Positions 50,190 through 59,423 of a DNA stretch of 64,000 nt are shown piece by piece; the stretch's first letter is position 1; each line of letters begins with the position of its first letter. Both the position numbers and the translations under genes were made by a program. This DNA comes from Kitasatospora griseola (GTDB taxonomy: Bacteria > Actinomycetota > Actinomycetes > Streptomycetales > Streptomycetaceae), in contig NZ_BMRI01000006.1 of assembly GCF_014648555.1 (NCBI RefSeq), forward strand, positions 77,861 to 141,860. Direction: 5' to 3'. The notes beneath the pieces were generated by a model, which was given only the letters and a program-made list of their open reading frames with translations, was not told the DNA's origin and made no database searches.

Positions 50190-50996
50190 ATGATCACCAC
50201 CGATTTCGTGCCCGGTTCACCGTGCTGGCTGGACCTCGGCGCGCCGGACGTGTCCGCCGCCGGGGACTTCTACAGTGCGGTGCTGGGTTGGGAGTTCGCG
50301 CCGATGGAGGGCTCCGACGGCGCGTTCGGGCTGGCCACCTCGGGCGGTCGCACGGCCGCCGGGATCGGGCTGCTCACCGAGCGGGGCGCCCGCTCGGCGT
50401 GGATGATCTACTTCTTCACCCCGGACGTCCACGAGACCGCCGCCTCCGTCCTGCGGGCGGGCGGCACGGTGCGGGTGGAGCCGCAGGACGCGGACGGCTG
50501 GGCGTCGGTGGCGCAGTTCACCGACCCGCAGGGCGGCCAGTTCGCGGCCTGGACGCCGGGCCGGGCGCGCGGCCTGGAGGCGACCGACGACCCGGGCGCG
50601 CTGTGCTGGACGGAGCTGTACACCACGGACGCGTCGGCGGCGCTGGCGTTCTACGAAACGGTGTTCGGCTGGCAGCGCGAGGACATGAAGATGCCGGGCG
50701 GCGGGGGCGAGACCTACACCATCGTCACCCCGGCCGGGCAGCCCGCCGAGCGGATGCACGGCGGTGTCCTGCAGGTGCCGCCCGAGCAGCTGTCGCTGTC
50801 CCGGGGCCTGCCGTCCTGGCACCCGGTGTTCACGGTCTCCGACTGCGACGCGGCCGCCGCGACCGTGCGCACCAAGGGCGGCGAGGTGCTGATGGGCCCG
50901 TCGGACGCACCCGGCATCGGACGGATGGCGGTGTGCGCGGACGGCGCGGGCGCGGACTTCGTGCTGATGACCCCGGCGGAGGCTCCCGCCGCCTGA
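50190..50996 (+). CDS. Two-domain VOC family protein
   Basis: A 268-residue protein with two VOC domains: CWLDLGAPDVSAAGDFYSAVLGWEF and VAQFTDPQGGQFAAW for the first (about 10-122), CWTELYTTDASAALAFYETVFGW and FVLMTPAEA for the second (about 138-260). Such duplicated proteins are common in Streptomyces, often as antibiotic-binding or small dioxygenase-like proteins. GAAGGGAGA lies about eight bases before the ATG. It converges with the photolyase gene with a 7-base gap. Confidence 0.88.
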   Translation: MITTDFVPGSPCWLDLGAPDVSAAGDFYSAVLGWEFAPMEGSDGAFGLATSGGRTAAGIGLLTERGARSAWMIYFFTPDVHETAASVLRAGGTVRVEPQDADGWASVAQFTDPQGGQFAAWTPGRARGLEATDDPGALCWTELYTTDASAALAFYETVFGWQREDMKMPGGGGETYTIVTPAGQPAERMHGGVLQVPPEQLSLSRGLPSWHPVFTVSDCDAAAATVRTKGGEVLMGPSDAPGIGRMAVCADGAGADFVLMTPAEAPAA

Positions 50997-51003
50997 CTGA
51001 TCG

Positions 51004-52356
51004 TCAGTTCTGCTCGTCCTGACCGCCCTTGAGGATCTCGCGCGCCTCGCGGAAGCGAACTCCGGTGCTCTCGGGGGCGATCAGCGGGGCGGGGTAGTCG
51101 GCCGGGCGGTGCCGGGCCCGCCAGGGGCGGTGGATCTCCCGGCCGGGCAGCGCGGCCAGTTCGGGCACCCAGCGGCGGACGTACGCGCCGTCCGGATCGT
51201 AACGGTCGGCCTGGGCAAGCGGGTTGAGGACCCGGTTGGGGCGGGTGTCGGTGCCGGTGCCGGCCACCCACTGCCAGTTCAGCTGGTTGTTCGCCAGGTC
51301 GCCGTCGACCAGGTGGTCGAGGAAGTGCCGGGCGCCGAGCCGCCAGTCCAGGTACAGGGACTTGGCCAGGAAACTCGCCGTGAGCAGCCGGGCCCGGTTG
51401 TGCATCCAGCCGGTCTCGGCGAGCTGCCGCATCCCGGCGTCGACGATCGGGAACCCGGTGCGGCCCTGCTGCCAGGCGGCGAACTCGGCCTCGTCGGTGC
51501 GCCAACTGTCGTGCCGGGTACGGTAGTCGGCATGTGCGGCGGCCGGGCGGGCGGCCAGCACCTGGTGGTGGAAGTCGCGCCACACCAGCTGCCGGACGAA
51601 CGCCTCCGCGCCGGGCCCGCCGCGCCGTTCGGCGAGGTGGACCAGCTCGTTCGCGGACAGGCAGCCGAAGTGCAGGTACGGCGACAGGTGCGAGGTGCCG
51701 TCGGCGGCCAGGTCGTCGTGCAGCTGCGCGTACTGCGCGACGCGCCAGTGCTGCCAGGCCAGGCGGGCGGCGCTCTCGCCGGCCGCGGGCAGGCTGCCGG
51801 CGGTGGGCTTCACGCTGCCGACGTCGGTTCCCTGCAACCCCGTTGGGGTGTTGAGCGGCCCCGGGACGGGCAACGGGGCGCGGCGGCCGACCTGCTGCCA
51901 GGCCCGCTGGTACGGGGTGAACACCGCGTAGTGGTCGCGACCCGCGGGTGTCACCGCGCCGGGCGGCACGGCCGTCAACGAGCCCTCGTGCACCCGCAGG
52001 CGGTCGCCGAGCGCGCGGCGCAGCCGCTGTTCGCGCCGCCGGGCGTAGCCGCTGACCCCGGCGGCGACGTGCACGGCCACCGCGCCGAGTTCGGCGGCCA
52101 GTCGGGCGGTCTGCTCGGCGGTGTCGCCCTCGCGCACCAGCAGCCGGCCGCCGATGCGGCGCAGCGAGGCGTCCAGGTCGGTGAGGCAACCGGCCAGGAA
52201 CGCACGGCGGTTGGGGGCGTCGAAGCCGGCGGCGGCGATCGCCGGGTCGGTGACGAACAGCGGCACCACCTGGTCGGCCGCGGCGCGGGCGGCGTGCAGG
52301 GCGGGGTTGTCGTGCAGGCGCAGGTCCTGGGTGAACAGGACGACGGCGAGGGTCAT
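51004..52356 (-). CDS. phr: Deoxyribodipyrimidine photolyase / cryptochrome
   Basis: A 450-residue light-driven DNA-repair flavoprotein. The N-terminal antenna domain has VLFTQDLRLHDNPAL, and the FAD domain has HLSPYLHFGCLSANEL, VRQLVWRDFHHQVL, GRTGFPIVDAGMRQLAETGWMHNRARLLTASFLAKSL and DGDLANNQLNWQWVAGTG. The conserved Trp residues of the electron-transfer path are present. It is a class I CPD photolyase-like protein that repairs UV dimers with FADH2. The ATG starts the conserved antenna domain. Confidence 0.92.
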   Translation of the reverse strand: MTLAVVLFTQDLRLHDNPALHAARAAADQVVPLFVTDPAIAAAGFDAPNRRAFLAGCLTDLDASLRRIGGRLLVREGDTAEQTARLAAELGAVAVHVAAGVSGYARRREQRLRRALGDRLRVHEGSLTAVPPGAVTPAGRDHYAVFTPYQRAWQQVGRRAPLPVPGPLNTPTGLQGTDVGSVKPTAGSLPAAGESAARLAWQHWRVAQYAQLHDDLAADGTSHLSPYLHFGCLSANELVHLAERRGGPGAEAFVRQLVWRDFHHQVLAARPAAAHADYRTRHDSWRTDEAEFAAWQQGRTGFPIVDAGMRQLAETGWMHNRARLLTASFLAKSLYLDWRLGARHFLDHLVDGDLANNQLNWQWVAGTGTDTRPNRVLNPLAQADRYDPDGAYVRRWVPELAALPGREIHRPWRARHRPADYPAPLIAPESTGVRFREAREILKGGQDEQN

Positions 52357-52586
52357 CTCGGTGCGCGGCTTCCGTGGTCGGCCCGGCGGGCGTGGAACGA
52401 GCGGTCTCCCGGAGTGACCGGGCGGGCCGCCGGGGACGGCCGTCCCCCTCTGCTCATCGGCGCGAACGCCGCCGCGGATGAGCGCCGGACGCCGACTGCC
52501 CGCACACGGCATGCCGCGCGCGGGAACATCTCGGCGGGCCGCCTCGTTCCTCCGAGGTCCCGTCGCCTCGCTGCCCTGGGAGCGCC

Positions 52587-53267
52587 ATGCCCGAAGCCAC
52601 GCCCGCCATGTCCGCCGCGCCCGCCGCGCACTCCCGCCTCACGCCGCTCCGCGTGCAGGCCGAACGCCTGGTCGAGCTGGGGGTGCACGAGATCGTCGGC
52701 CTGTCCGCCGCCGAACTCCGCGCCTTCGCCGCGGCCGCCGAGACCACCGCGCCCGCCGACGGCGCCCTGCTCGCCGTCCATCCGGACCGCGCTCCCGCCT
52801 CCGTGCTCGCGCCACTGCTGCGCCGCGAGGGCAGGCCGGGCTTCGTCGTCGTCGACATGCTCGATGTCGACGCCTTCGCCCCGCTGGACACCGTCGAGCT
52901 GCCCGACGCCCCGCTGTACCTCGTCACCGGCCTCGACCGCGGCGACCGGATGGCCAACTGGAGCCCCGACGAGGCACTGCCGGCCCTCGCGGCCGAGGAC
53001 CGCACCCCGCTGCTGCTCACCGAGGGCATCCACTGGGTGCTGCAGCAACCCGAAGTCCTGGCACGCGGCAACTGCTTCATGACCATCGGCTCCCGGCTGC
53101 GCCGGCCGAACGGCGCGCTCGACGCCCGCACCCCGGCGATCTGGATCAGCAACGGCACCGGGCGGGACGGCCGCGAGCGCCGCAACGCCCCGAAGGTCGG
53201 CTGGTGCTGGGCGGGCAACCGGCACACCTGGCTGGGCTTCGCGTCCGCGACGGGCCGCAACCCGTAG
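52587..53267 (+). CDS. DUF5701 protein
   Basis: A 226-residue soluble protein of the DUF5701 group: the N-terminal AERLVELGVHEIVGLSAAELRAFA, a middle PLYLVTGLDRGDRMANWSPDEAL, and the characteristic close CFMTIGSRLRRPNGALDARTPAIWISNGTG then KVGWCWAGNRHTWLGFASA. Function unknown. GGGAG lies four bases before the ATG. Its last 13 bases are the first copy of the 13-bp tandem repeat that fills the downstream gap. Confidence 0.8.
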   Translation: MPEATPAMSAAPAAHSRLTPLRVQAERLVELGVHEIVGLSAAELRAFAAAAETTAPADGALLAVHPDRAPASVLAPLLRREGRPGFVVVDMLDVDAFAPLDTVELPDAPLYLVTGLDRGDRMANWSPDEALPALAAEDRTPLLLTEGIHWVLQQPEVLARGNCFMTIGSRLRRPNGALDARTPAIWISNGTGRDGRERRNAPKVGWCWAGNRHTWLGFASATGRNP

Positions 53268-53358
53268 CCGCCACCCGCAGCGGCGACCCGCAGTCGCCAC
53301 CCGTACCCGCGACCCGCAGCGGCGACCCGCAGTCGCCACCCGCAACCGCGACCTGTAG
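53255..53358. repeat. 13-bp tandem repeat (8 copies, 39-bp superperiod)
   Basis: Eight contiguous copies of a 13-bp unit with consensus CCGCGACCCGCAG run from inside the DUF5701 stop into the intergenic region. Copies 3-5 and 6-8 repeat as a 39-bp block. As 13 is not a multiple of three and stop codons fall in all frames, the array is not coding. Confidence 0.9.
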
Positions 53359-53458
53359 CCGCGACGCACCGGCGAGGTGCGGCCGGAAGGTACGGTCGGG
53401 GTTCGACCGATGCGGGCCTCGCGGGCCCGCGCACCCTCGATGCGGCAGGAGCGACAGC

Positions 53459-54394
53459 GTGCACCAGCTCACGTACGGCGACATCAAGGCGGCCGGCGAC
53501 CGGATCGCCGGCCGGGTCCGGCCCGTCGCGGTGGCCCCGCTCGACGTCGCCGGCGGGGAGGTCTGGGCGGCGCTCGAACTCCTGCAGCACACCGGCTCGT
53601 TCAAGGCCCGGGGTGCGCAGAACTTCGTCCGGGCGCACCGGGAGGCCGGCACGCTCCCCGACGCGGGTGTCACCATCGCGTCCGGCGGCAACGCGGGCCT
53701 GGCGTGCGCCTGGGCGGCGCAGGAGCAGGGCGTCCGGGCCACTGTGTTCCTGCCCGCGAACGCCCCGGCGGTGAAGGTGGCCCGGCTGCGCGGCTACGGG
53801 GCCGACGTGCGGCTGGCGGGCCGGGAGTACGCGGAGGCGCTGGCGGCCTGCGAGGAGTTCGCGGCGTCCTCCGGAGCGCTCGCCTCGCACGCCTACGACC
53901 ACCCGCTGGTCGCAGCCGGCGCGGGCACCCTGCTGGACGAGATCCGCCGTCAACTCCCGTCCCTGGACACGGTGGTGGTGTCGGTCGGCGGCGGCGGCCT
54001 GTTCGCGGGCGTGGCCACCGCGGCCCGCGAGCACGGGGTGCGCACCGTCGCCGTCGAGCCGGAGGGTTCGCAGGCCCTGCACGCCGCGGTGGCGGCGGGC
54101 CGGCCGGTGGACGTCCCCGTCGACTCGGTCGCCGCCGACGCCCTCGGCGCCCGGCGGGCCTCCGCGGCCGCCCTGTGGGCCACCCGCCAGGACGGCGTGC
54201 GCACCGCCCTGGTCGCCGACTCCGAGATCGTCCGCGCCCGCCGACTCCTGTGGGACGGCCACCGCTTGGCGGTCGAGCACGCCGCCTCGACGGCGCTCGC
54301 CGCACTCACCGGCGGCGCGTACCGGCCCGCCGAGGGCGAGCGGGTGTGCGTGGTGCTGTGCGGGGCCAACACCGACCCGGGCACGCTCGCCTGA
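53459..54394 (+). CDS. Serine/threonine dehydratase-like PLP enzyme
   Basis: A 311-residue fold-type II PLP enzyme. The PLP-Lys is in TGSFKARGAQNF (about residue 46), the substrate loop ASGGNAGLACAWAAQEQGV is next, and the phosphate-binding VSVGGGGLFAGVATAA lies near residue 180. Threonine or serine dehydratase and related activities are likely; the ACT regulatory domain of biosynthetic enzymes is absent, so it is the catabolic or specialised type. AGGAG precedes the GTG by seven bases. The 13-bp repeat array lies in the upstream gap. Confidence 0.88.
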   Translation: MHQLTYGDIKAAGDRIAGRVRPVAVAPLDVAGGEVWAALELLQHTGSFKARGAQNFVRAHREAGTLPDAGVTIASGGNAGLACAWAAQEQGVRATVFLPANAPAVKVARLRGYGADVRLAGREYAEALAACEEFAASSGALASHAYDHPLVAAGAGTLLDEIRRQLPSLDTVVVSVGGGGLFAGVATAAREHGVRTVAVEPEGSQALHAAVAAGRPVDVPVDSVAADALGARRASAAALWATRQDGVRTALVADSEIVRARRLLWDGHRLAVEHAASTALAALTGGAYRPAEGERVCVVLCGANTDPGTLA

Positions 54395-54449
54395 CACTGC
54401 GTCAGCTCTCGATTTCCGACTGTCGGACGGCGGCACTACGGTGCCGCCC

Positions 54450-55226
54450 ATGACCTCACACCACACCCCGGCCGCGAGCGACTGGGACCGTCAACTCGCC
54501 GACGCCTTCGCGGTGATGCTCGGCCGGCCCCTGCACGAGTACGGCCCGGACGCGGTGTACGCCGCAGGCGTCGGCGGCAACCTGATCCACGAGGTCGAGT
54601 TCGACCGGGACGCCGCGTGGGTGCGGCCGCAGGCGCTGAGCGGCGCCGAACCGGTGCGCTGGGACTGCTCGTTGTTCGACGACAGCGAGCGCACCCCGGT
54701 GTTCGACGCCGCCGGTTCGATCTTCGCGATACCGGCCGACCGCGATTCGCCGGCCCTGCCGGAGCCGTTCGCCTCCGCCGTCGCCGCCGTCTGCTTCGCC
54801 GAGGGCCTGGTCCGGGGCGCCGATCTCGCGCCGCTGGTGGTCGAGCACGGCGTCGACCTGGCCGACCACCCGGGCAGTTGGGTGGTCTTCTTCGCCCGGC
54901 TGCGCTCCGACGGCACCCTGCTGGACGCGTTCCGCGCCGCGCTCGACACCGGCCGCTCCCCCGAGGACCTGGTGCCGTTCGAAGCCGCCCCCGCCGACGA
55001 CTGGGAGGAGGACCTCGCCGCCGTCGAGCACCCCGGACTGCGCGCCCACCTCGCCTACTTCCTCACCGACGGCGAGGAGGGCCTGATGCCGATGGTCGAG
55101 GACGCCCCGGCCTGGGGCCTCGACGACTTCGGCTGCGAACCGGTCATCGGCTGGGAGGACGGCTTCGGCCAGCTCGACCTCGCCGTCGTCCGCCTGAGCC
55201 CCCTGGCTGCCGGCCCCCGCCCCTGA
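54450..55226 (+). CDS. Hypothetical acidic protein
   Basis: A 258-residue strongly acidic soluble protein I cannot assign. Notable segments are EYGPDAVYAAGVGGNLIHEVEFD, WDCSLFDDSERTPVFDA and PAWGLDDFGCEPVIGWEDGFGQLDL. The acidity and its place beside a SUKH protein recall immunity-type proteins, but no domain can be named. It lies 55 bases after the dehydratase stop; a short palindrome (TCCGAC-T-GTCGGA at 54415-54427) lies between. Confidence 0.6.
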   Translation: MTSHHTPAASDWDRQLADAFAVMLGRPLHEYGPDAVYAAGVGGNLIHEVEFDRDAAWVRPQALSGAEPVRWDCSLFDDSERTPVFDAAGSIFAIPADRDSPALPEPFASAVAAVCFAEGLVRGADLAPLVVEHGVDLADHPGSWVVFFARLRSDGTLLDAFRAALDTGRSPEDLVPFEAAPADDWEEDLAAVEHPGLRAHLAYFLTDGEEGLMPMVEDAPAWGLDDFGCEPVIGWEDGFGQLDLAVVRLSPLAAGPRP

Positions 55227-55342
55227 CACCCGCACCCGCCGCCCCGCCCGCGGCACTCAACCGGCCCGGCTGTCGGCGGAGTTCGTCCCCCTTGTGCGCA
55301 TCCCGCAACGGCCCCCTCCCCCTTACGTCCGAGGACCCTGTG

Positions 55343-56926
55343 ATGACTGCTGAGCCCGTCTCCCGGCAGCCGCTCGACGACGAGCGGATCGACCGGCGCC
55401 TGGCCCGCATCCGCGAACTGTTCGCCCGATGGGCCGCCCTGCGGCCGGGCGACGGCGAGGTGTGGCGGACCGGCTTCTCCGCGTTGCCGGAGGCCGAGGT
55501 GGTGGCGGCGGAGACCCGGCTGGGGCTGCGGCTGCCGGAGAACTACCGCCGGTACCTGCTGGAGTTCGGCGAGCCCGCCCACCTGCTGATGTCGTACGCC
55601 GGACGGCTCGTCGCCGAGCAGAAGGGCCCGCGGCCCGCCGAGCCCTTCCCCCTCGACCGCCCCTGGGCCGGCCTGTCGGCACAGATCACCGACTGGGAGG
55701 AGACCGAGGGGACCGACTTCTTCGAGGACGGACCGGGCGAGTTCTACAGCCAGTTCGACGATCCGGAGGACGCCTTCTACGACCTCCCGGCGGGCGCCCG
55801 GTACACGGACGGCACCCTGCTCCTGGGCGCGACCCGCAGCCACTTCCTGGCCCGGCTGGTGCTCAACGGCCCCTGGGCGGGCACGGTGTGGTTCGACAGC
55901 TTCGGCAACGACGGCGAGCTGATCCACCTGGCCGACGAGACCGAGGACTTCTACCGGGACTACACCCTCGGATCGTTCGTCGACGCCCAGGAGTGGCTGC
56001 CGCTCGCCGAGCTGCCGTGGTTCCCCGCACCGGAGGCCGGCCCGGCCGACCCGGCCCCGGGGGACTTCCTCGACCTGACGATCGCCGTGCTGTGCCGCCG
56101 CGTACGGCGGGCCGCGGCCGAACGGGCCTGCGACCGGCTCGACCCCACGGACCTGCAGGACGCCCAGCAGCGGCTGCGCAGCCCCCGGGCGCACGGATTC
56201 CCGGCCGGACACACCTACGGAAGCCTGGCGCCCTGGTTCTCCGGTCGGGTGCGGGACGAACTGCTGCGGGCCACCCCGGACTTGGCGGCCGCCGGGCGCC
56301 TCCTCGAACCGGCCCTGGCCCTGCCGGACCCGGGCGGCCGGCCCGCGGCGCTGATCCTGGCCGGGCGCTGGGCCGAACTGGCCGCCCACGAGACCGACAC
56401 CGTCCCGGACGACCGGCGCAGCGCCGTCAACCTGGCCCTGGCCGCCGAACTGCTCGACGCGGAGCCCGGGCCCCTGCCCGTCCCCACCGCGCCGGACGCC
56501 CGGCGCCCGGACAGCGAGCGATGGGCCGTCCTGAACACCCTCGCCCGCCTCGACGCCGGGCGGCGGCAGTGCTGCCTGGACCGGATGCCCGCCCCGGACG
56601 CCGCCGCGCTGCGCCCCCTGCTGGAGATCGCCGCGCTCCCCGCGGACGCGGAGGCCCTCGACGGGCTGCTCGCCGGGGAGCTGTCCGGCCCCGAACGCGT
56701 CGCGGCCACCGTCGCCCTGGTGCGGGCCCTGCACAGCGCGGCCGCCGCCGGACTCCCGGATCCAGCGCTGGTGGACCGGCTGTGCGCCCTGGCCGTCGCG
56801 GTCGACCGGGTCGGTGAGGTCTTCGACCTGCTGGCGGCCGTGTCGGCGGGCCGCTGGACCGACTGGCGCGCCGCGGGCGCAGCCGGGCAGCGTCGACTCG
56901 ACGCCCACCGCGCCCCCGCCCGGTAG
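55343..56926 (+). CDS. SMI1/KNR4 (SUKH) family protein
   Basis: A 527-residue protein. The SMI1/KNR4 domain (about 15-215) shows ALPEAEVVAAETRLGLRLPENYRRYLLEFGEP, an insertion rich in acidic residues, GTVWFDSFGNDGELIHLADETEDFYRDYTLGSFVDAQEWL. The C-terminal 300 residues are helical and Ala/Leu-rich (solenoid-like). SUKH proteins are immunity proteins against secreted nucleases and others; the long form here is of unknown role and no toxin lies next to it. The ATG follows a GTG one codon upstream. Confidence 0.75.
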   Translation: MTAEPVSRQPLDDERIDRRLARIRELFARWAALRPGDGEVWRTGFSALPEAEVVAAETRLGLRLPENYRRYLLEFGEPAHLLMSYAGRLVAEQKGPRPAEPFPLDRPWAGLSAQITDWEETEGTDFFEDGPGEFYSQFDDPEDAFYDLPAGARYTDGTLLLGATRSHFLARLVLNGPWAGTVWFDSFGNDGELIHLADETEDFYRDYTLGSFVDAQEWLPLAELPWFPAPEAGPADPAPGDFLDLTIAVLCRRVRRAAAERACDRLDPTDLQDAQQRLRSPRAHGFPAGHTYGSLAPWFSGRVRDELLRATPDLAAAGRLLEPALALPDPGGRPAALILAGRWAELAAHETDTVPDDRRSAVNLALAAELLDAEPGPLPVPTAPDARRPDSERWAVLNTLARLDAGRRQCCLDRMPAPDAAALRPLLEIAALPADAEALDGLLAGELSGPERVAATVALVRALHSAAAAGLPDPALVDRLCALAVAVDRVGEVFDLLAAVSAGRWTDWRAAGAAGQRRLDAHRAPAR

Positions 56927-56938
56927 CCGTCCGGTCGG

Positions 56939-58003
56939 TCACGGGGCGGGGTGGTCCGTGGGCGGAGTCAGCGGCACCCGGCCGACGGCGCGGCCGTGGT
57001 CGTCGAGGAGCCAGCCCATCCGCTTCGGGGTGTGCAGCACGATCGTGCGGTCCTTGATGTCCAACGCCGGGAAGGAGGCGGCGAGTTGCGCCTCGAACTG
57101 GTCGATGTCGGAGAGGCTGTGCAGCAGCACCTGGACGAGGAGGTTGTGCGGGCCGGTGACCGAGGCGCACAGCCGGACCTGGCTCAGCCGGGTCAGGCCC
57201 TGCCCGGCCTGTGCGAGGAGGCGGTGCGGGGACGCCATCCGGTACACGGCCGTCGTCCGCAGACCGGCGAGGGGGTGGGCGAAGTCGCAGCGCAGCCTCA
57301 GGTCGCCGTCCCGGAGCATCCGCTGCACCCCGCGGCGGGCCACGTGCTCGCTCAGCCCGGTCGCGGCGGCGAGCGCCGCGTAGCCGAGCCGGCCGTCGCC
57401 GCTCAGCGCCGTCAGGATCGCCTCGTCCGGCGCCGCGCCGCGGGTGCCGGTGCGGACGGCGTACGGCGTCCGGCTGGGCACGCCGGGGGCGCCGAGTCCG
57501 GCGCGGCCGGCCGGTTCCATGGCCCGGATGCGCCAGTCGCCGCCCTCGCCGAACAGGGTGACGCCCATCTGCATCCGCATCGCCCGCACGCCCGACAGGC
57601 CGCCGACGGCGCGGTGCACGGCCCGGCCGAGATCGGCCGGGCGGAAGGCGCCCACGGACAGCAGGAGATCGAACTCGCCCGACGTCTCGTCGACGCTGAA
57701 CACCCAGGGCAGCGCGCACGCCTGCTCGCTCACGGCCTGGTGGGCACCCGGTTCGCTGCTCACCTCGACGAAGCCCACGGCGCCGTTCCTGGCCGAGTCG
57801 TAGGCGGTCACCCAGGCGAGCCCACCGGCCGTCAGCCGCTCCCAGCGGCGGGCGGCCGTCGTCGCGTCGATGCCCAGGGCCCGCCCGACGGCCGACCACG
57901 GAGCTCGCGGCGCCGACTGCAGGGCGTCGACGAGCGCGAGGTCCTGCTCGGTGAACTGCACGTCGGCCCCGATGCCGTGGGCCGGAGCGCCGGAATCCTG
58001 CAT
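56939..58003 (-). CDS. Double Lrp/AsnC family regulator
   Basis: A 354-residue tandem of two AsnC modules. The first helix-turn-helix (about 16-65) has FTEQDLALVDALQSAPRAPWSAVGRALGID, the first RAM domain follows with VFSVDETSGEFDLLLSVGAF, a linker ends near 185, and the second half repeats the order: ILTALSGDGRLGYAALAAATGLSEHVARRGVQRML and LLVQVLLHSLSDIDQFE. Such fused proteins sense amino acids or related acids. GGAAGAG lies six bases before the ATG. It is divergent from the MFS/M20 operon and probably controls it. Confidence 0.88.
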   Translation of the reverse strand: MQDSGAPAHGIGADVQFTEQDLALVDALQSAPRAPWSAVGRALGIDATTAARRWERLTAGGLAWVTAYDSARNGAVGFVEVSSEPGAHQAVSEQACALPWVFSVDETSGEFDLLLSVGAFRPADLGRAVHRAVGGLSGVRAMRMQMGVTLFGEGGDWRIRAMEPAGRAGLGAPGVPSRTPYAVRTGTRGAAPDEAILTALSGDGRLGYAALAAATGLSEHVARRGVQRMLRDGDLRLRCDFAHPLAGLRTTAVYRMASPHRLLAQAGQGLTRLSQVRLCASVTGPHNLLVQVLLHSLSDIDQFEAQLAASFPALDIKDRTIVLHTPKRMGWLLDDHGRAVGRVPLTPPTDHPAP

Positions 58004-58118
58004 GATCGACTCTTCCCCGTAGTTTTCCTGCAATTCGGCGGGCTGTGCTCCCGCGAGCCGGATCTTAGGTGCACTTCCCGGCCGAAATCCTGCTGCGGCC
58101 ACTGGTGACAGGAGTTCC

Positions 58119-59423
58119 ATGTCCGCTCCCGCTGTGCCGCCCCCGCACTCGGATCCCGCTGCCGTCGCCCCGGCCGGCCGGTCCGCCGCGGCCGAACGCG
58201 CCGTCAGGACCACGGTCGTCCTGCTCTTCACCGCCTGGCTGATCGACTACGCGGACCGACTGGTCATCAACTTCGTCCTGCCCTCGGTCGGCGAGGAGTT
58301 CCACCTGACGCACGGGCAGCAGGGCCTGATCGTCTCGGCGTTCTTCCTCGCCTACGCCCTGGCGCAGATCCCGGGCGGCGTCCTCACCGACCGCTTCGGC
58401 GCCCGCCGGGTCATCACCTGGGCGCTGCTCGCCTGGTCCCTGTTCACCGCGCTGACCGGCTTCGCCTGGTCGTTCGCCGCCCTGCTGGCCGTGCGCTTCC
58501 TGTTCGGCGCGGCCGAGGGCGTCTTCCCGCCGGCCTCGATGAAGGTGCTGGTCGAACGGACCACGTCCGAGCAGCGCATGGGCGCCAACGGTCTGATCAT
58601 GAGCTCCAACGCCGTCGCCGCCATCGCCGCTCCGCTCGCCGTCGCCCCGCTCGCCGCCGTCTTCGGCTGGCGCTCGGCGTTCTTCTCGGCCGCCGCGCTC
58701 GGCGTGTTCGTCGTCCTGGCGATCCGGGCCTGGCTGCCGGCTCCCCTGCACCGCGGCGGACCCGGCGCGGCGCAGGAGCGGCACGGCATGCGGCAGGTCC
58801 TGCGGATCGGCGTGCTCTGGCGTTTCGCGGCGATGCTGTTCGGCCTCAACGTCGTCCTGGGCGGACTCCTCACCTGGGCCCCGTCGTACCTCAGGACCGA
58901 GCTCGGCGTCCCGCTCACCACGGTCGGCGTGCTCATGATCGCGCCGGCCGTCGCAAGCGCCGCCGCGACGATCATCGGGGGGCGGCTCTCCGACCGGCTG
59001 GGCGGTCACCACCGCAAGCTGATCGTGCCGAGCATGGCCGTCGCCGCGCTCGCGCTGCCCGCGATGGCCTTCTCCTCCTCGCCCGTCGGTTTCGTGGTCT
59101 TCGCCACGGTCGTCGTCATCGCCGCCTCCCTGGCCTACATGCCGATCCTCGCGGCGCCGCTGAGCGGCCTGCCGCCCGCCTACGTCGGCGTGGGAAGCGC
59201 CGTGATCGTCTTCGGCGGGCAGGTGGCCGGCATGGTCGTCCCGCCCGTCATGGGCGTGATCACCGACGCCTTCTCGTTCGAGGTCGCGTTCGCCTCCCTC
59301 GTCGTCGGCGCGCTCGTCGCCGCGCTGATGGCCGTCCTCACCCCGCAGGACTCCGCCTCCTTCCGCGCCGCGTTCGACGCGTCCGCCCGCATCCGCCCGA
59401 CCACCGACTCGGAGCAGTCATGA
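58119..59423 (+). CDS. MFS transporter (anion/aromatic acid symporter type)
   Basis: A 434-residue 12-helix transporter. The signature region between helices 2 and 3 is PGGVLTDRFGARRVITWALLAWS, helix 4/5 carries FGAAEGVFPPASMKVLVERTT, and a matching GGRLSDRLGGHHRK follows in the second half, as in the anion:cation symporter (ACS) group. ACAGGAG precedes the ATG. It is coupled by ATGA to an M20 hydrolase, so it should bring in an acylated amino acid or similar conjugate for hydrolysis, under the divergent AsnC-type regulator. Confidence 0.88.
   Translation: MSAPAVPPPHSDPAAVAPAGRSAAAERAVRTTVVLLFTAWLIDYADRLVINFVLPSVGEEFHLTHGQQGLIVSAFFLAYALAQIPGGVLTDRFGARRVITWALLAWSLFTALTGFAWSFAALLAVRFLFGAAEGVFPPASMKVLVERTTSEQRMGANGLIMSSNAVAAIAAPLAVAPLAAVFGWRSAFFSAAALGVFVVLAIRAWLPAPLHRGGPGAAQERHGMRQVLRIGVLWRFAAMLFGLNVVLGGLLTWAPSYLRTELGVPLTTVGVLMIAPAVASAAATIIGGRLSDRLGGHHRKLIVPSMAVAALALPAMAFSSSPVGFVVFATVVVIAASLAYMPILAAPLSGLPPAYVGVGSAVIVFGGQVAGMVVPPVMGVITDAFSFEVAFASLVVGALVAALMAVLTPQDSASFRAAFDASARIRPTTDSEQS

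Noticed and set aside
46484-50200. A minus-strand frame of more than 1200 codons
   Set aside because: It overlaps four real genes and has low-complexity composition; shadow.
53255-53358. CRISPR array
   Set aside because: The units are contiguous without spacers and there are no cas genes.
54415-54427. TCCGAC-T-GTCGGA palindrome as an operator of the 54450 gene
   Set aside because: Short, no adjacent regulator and common base composition; noted only in the gene entry.
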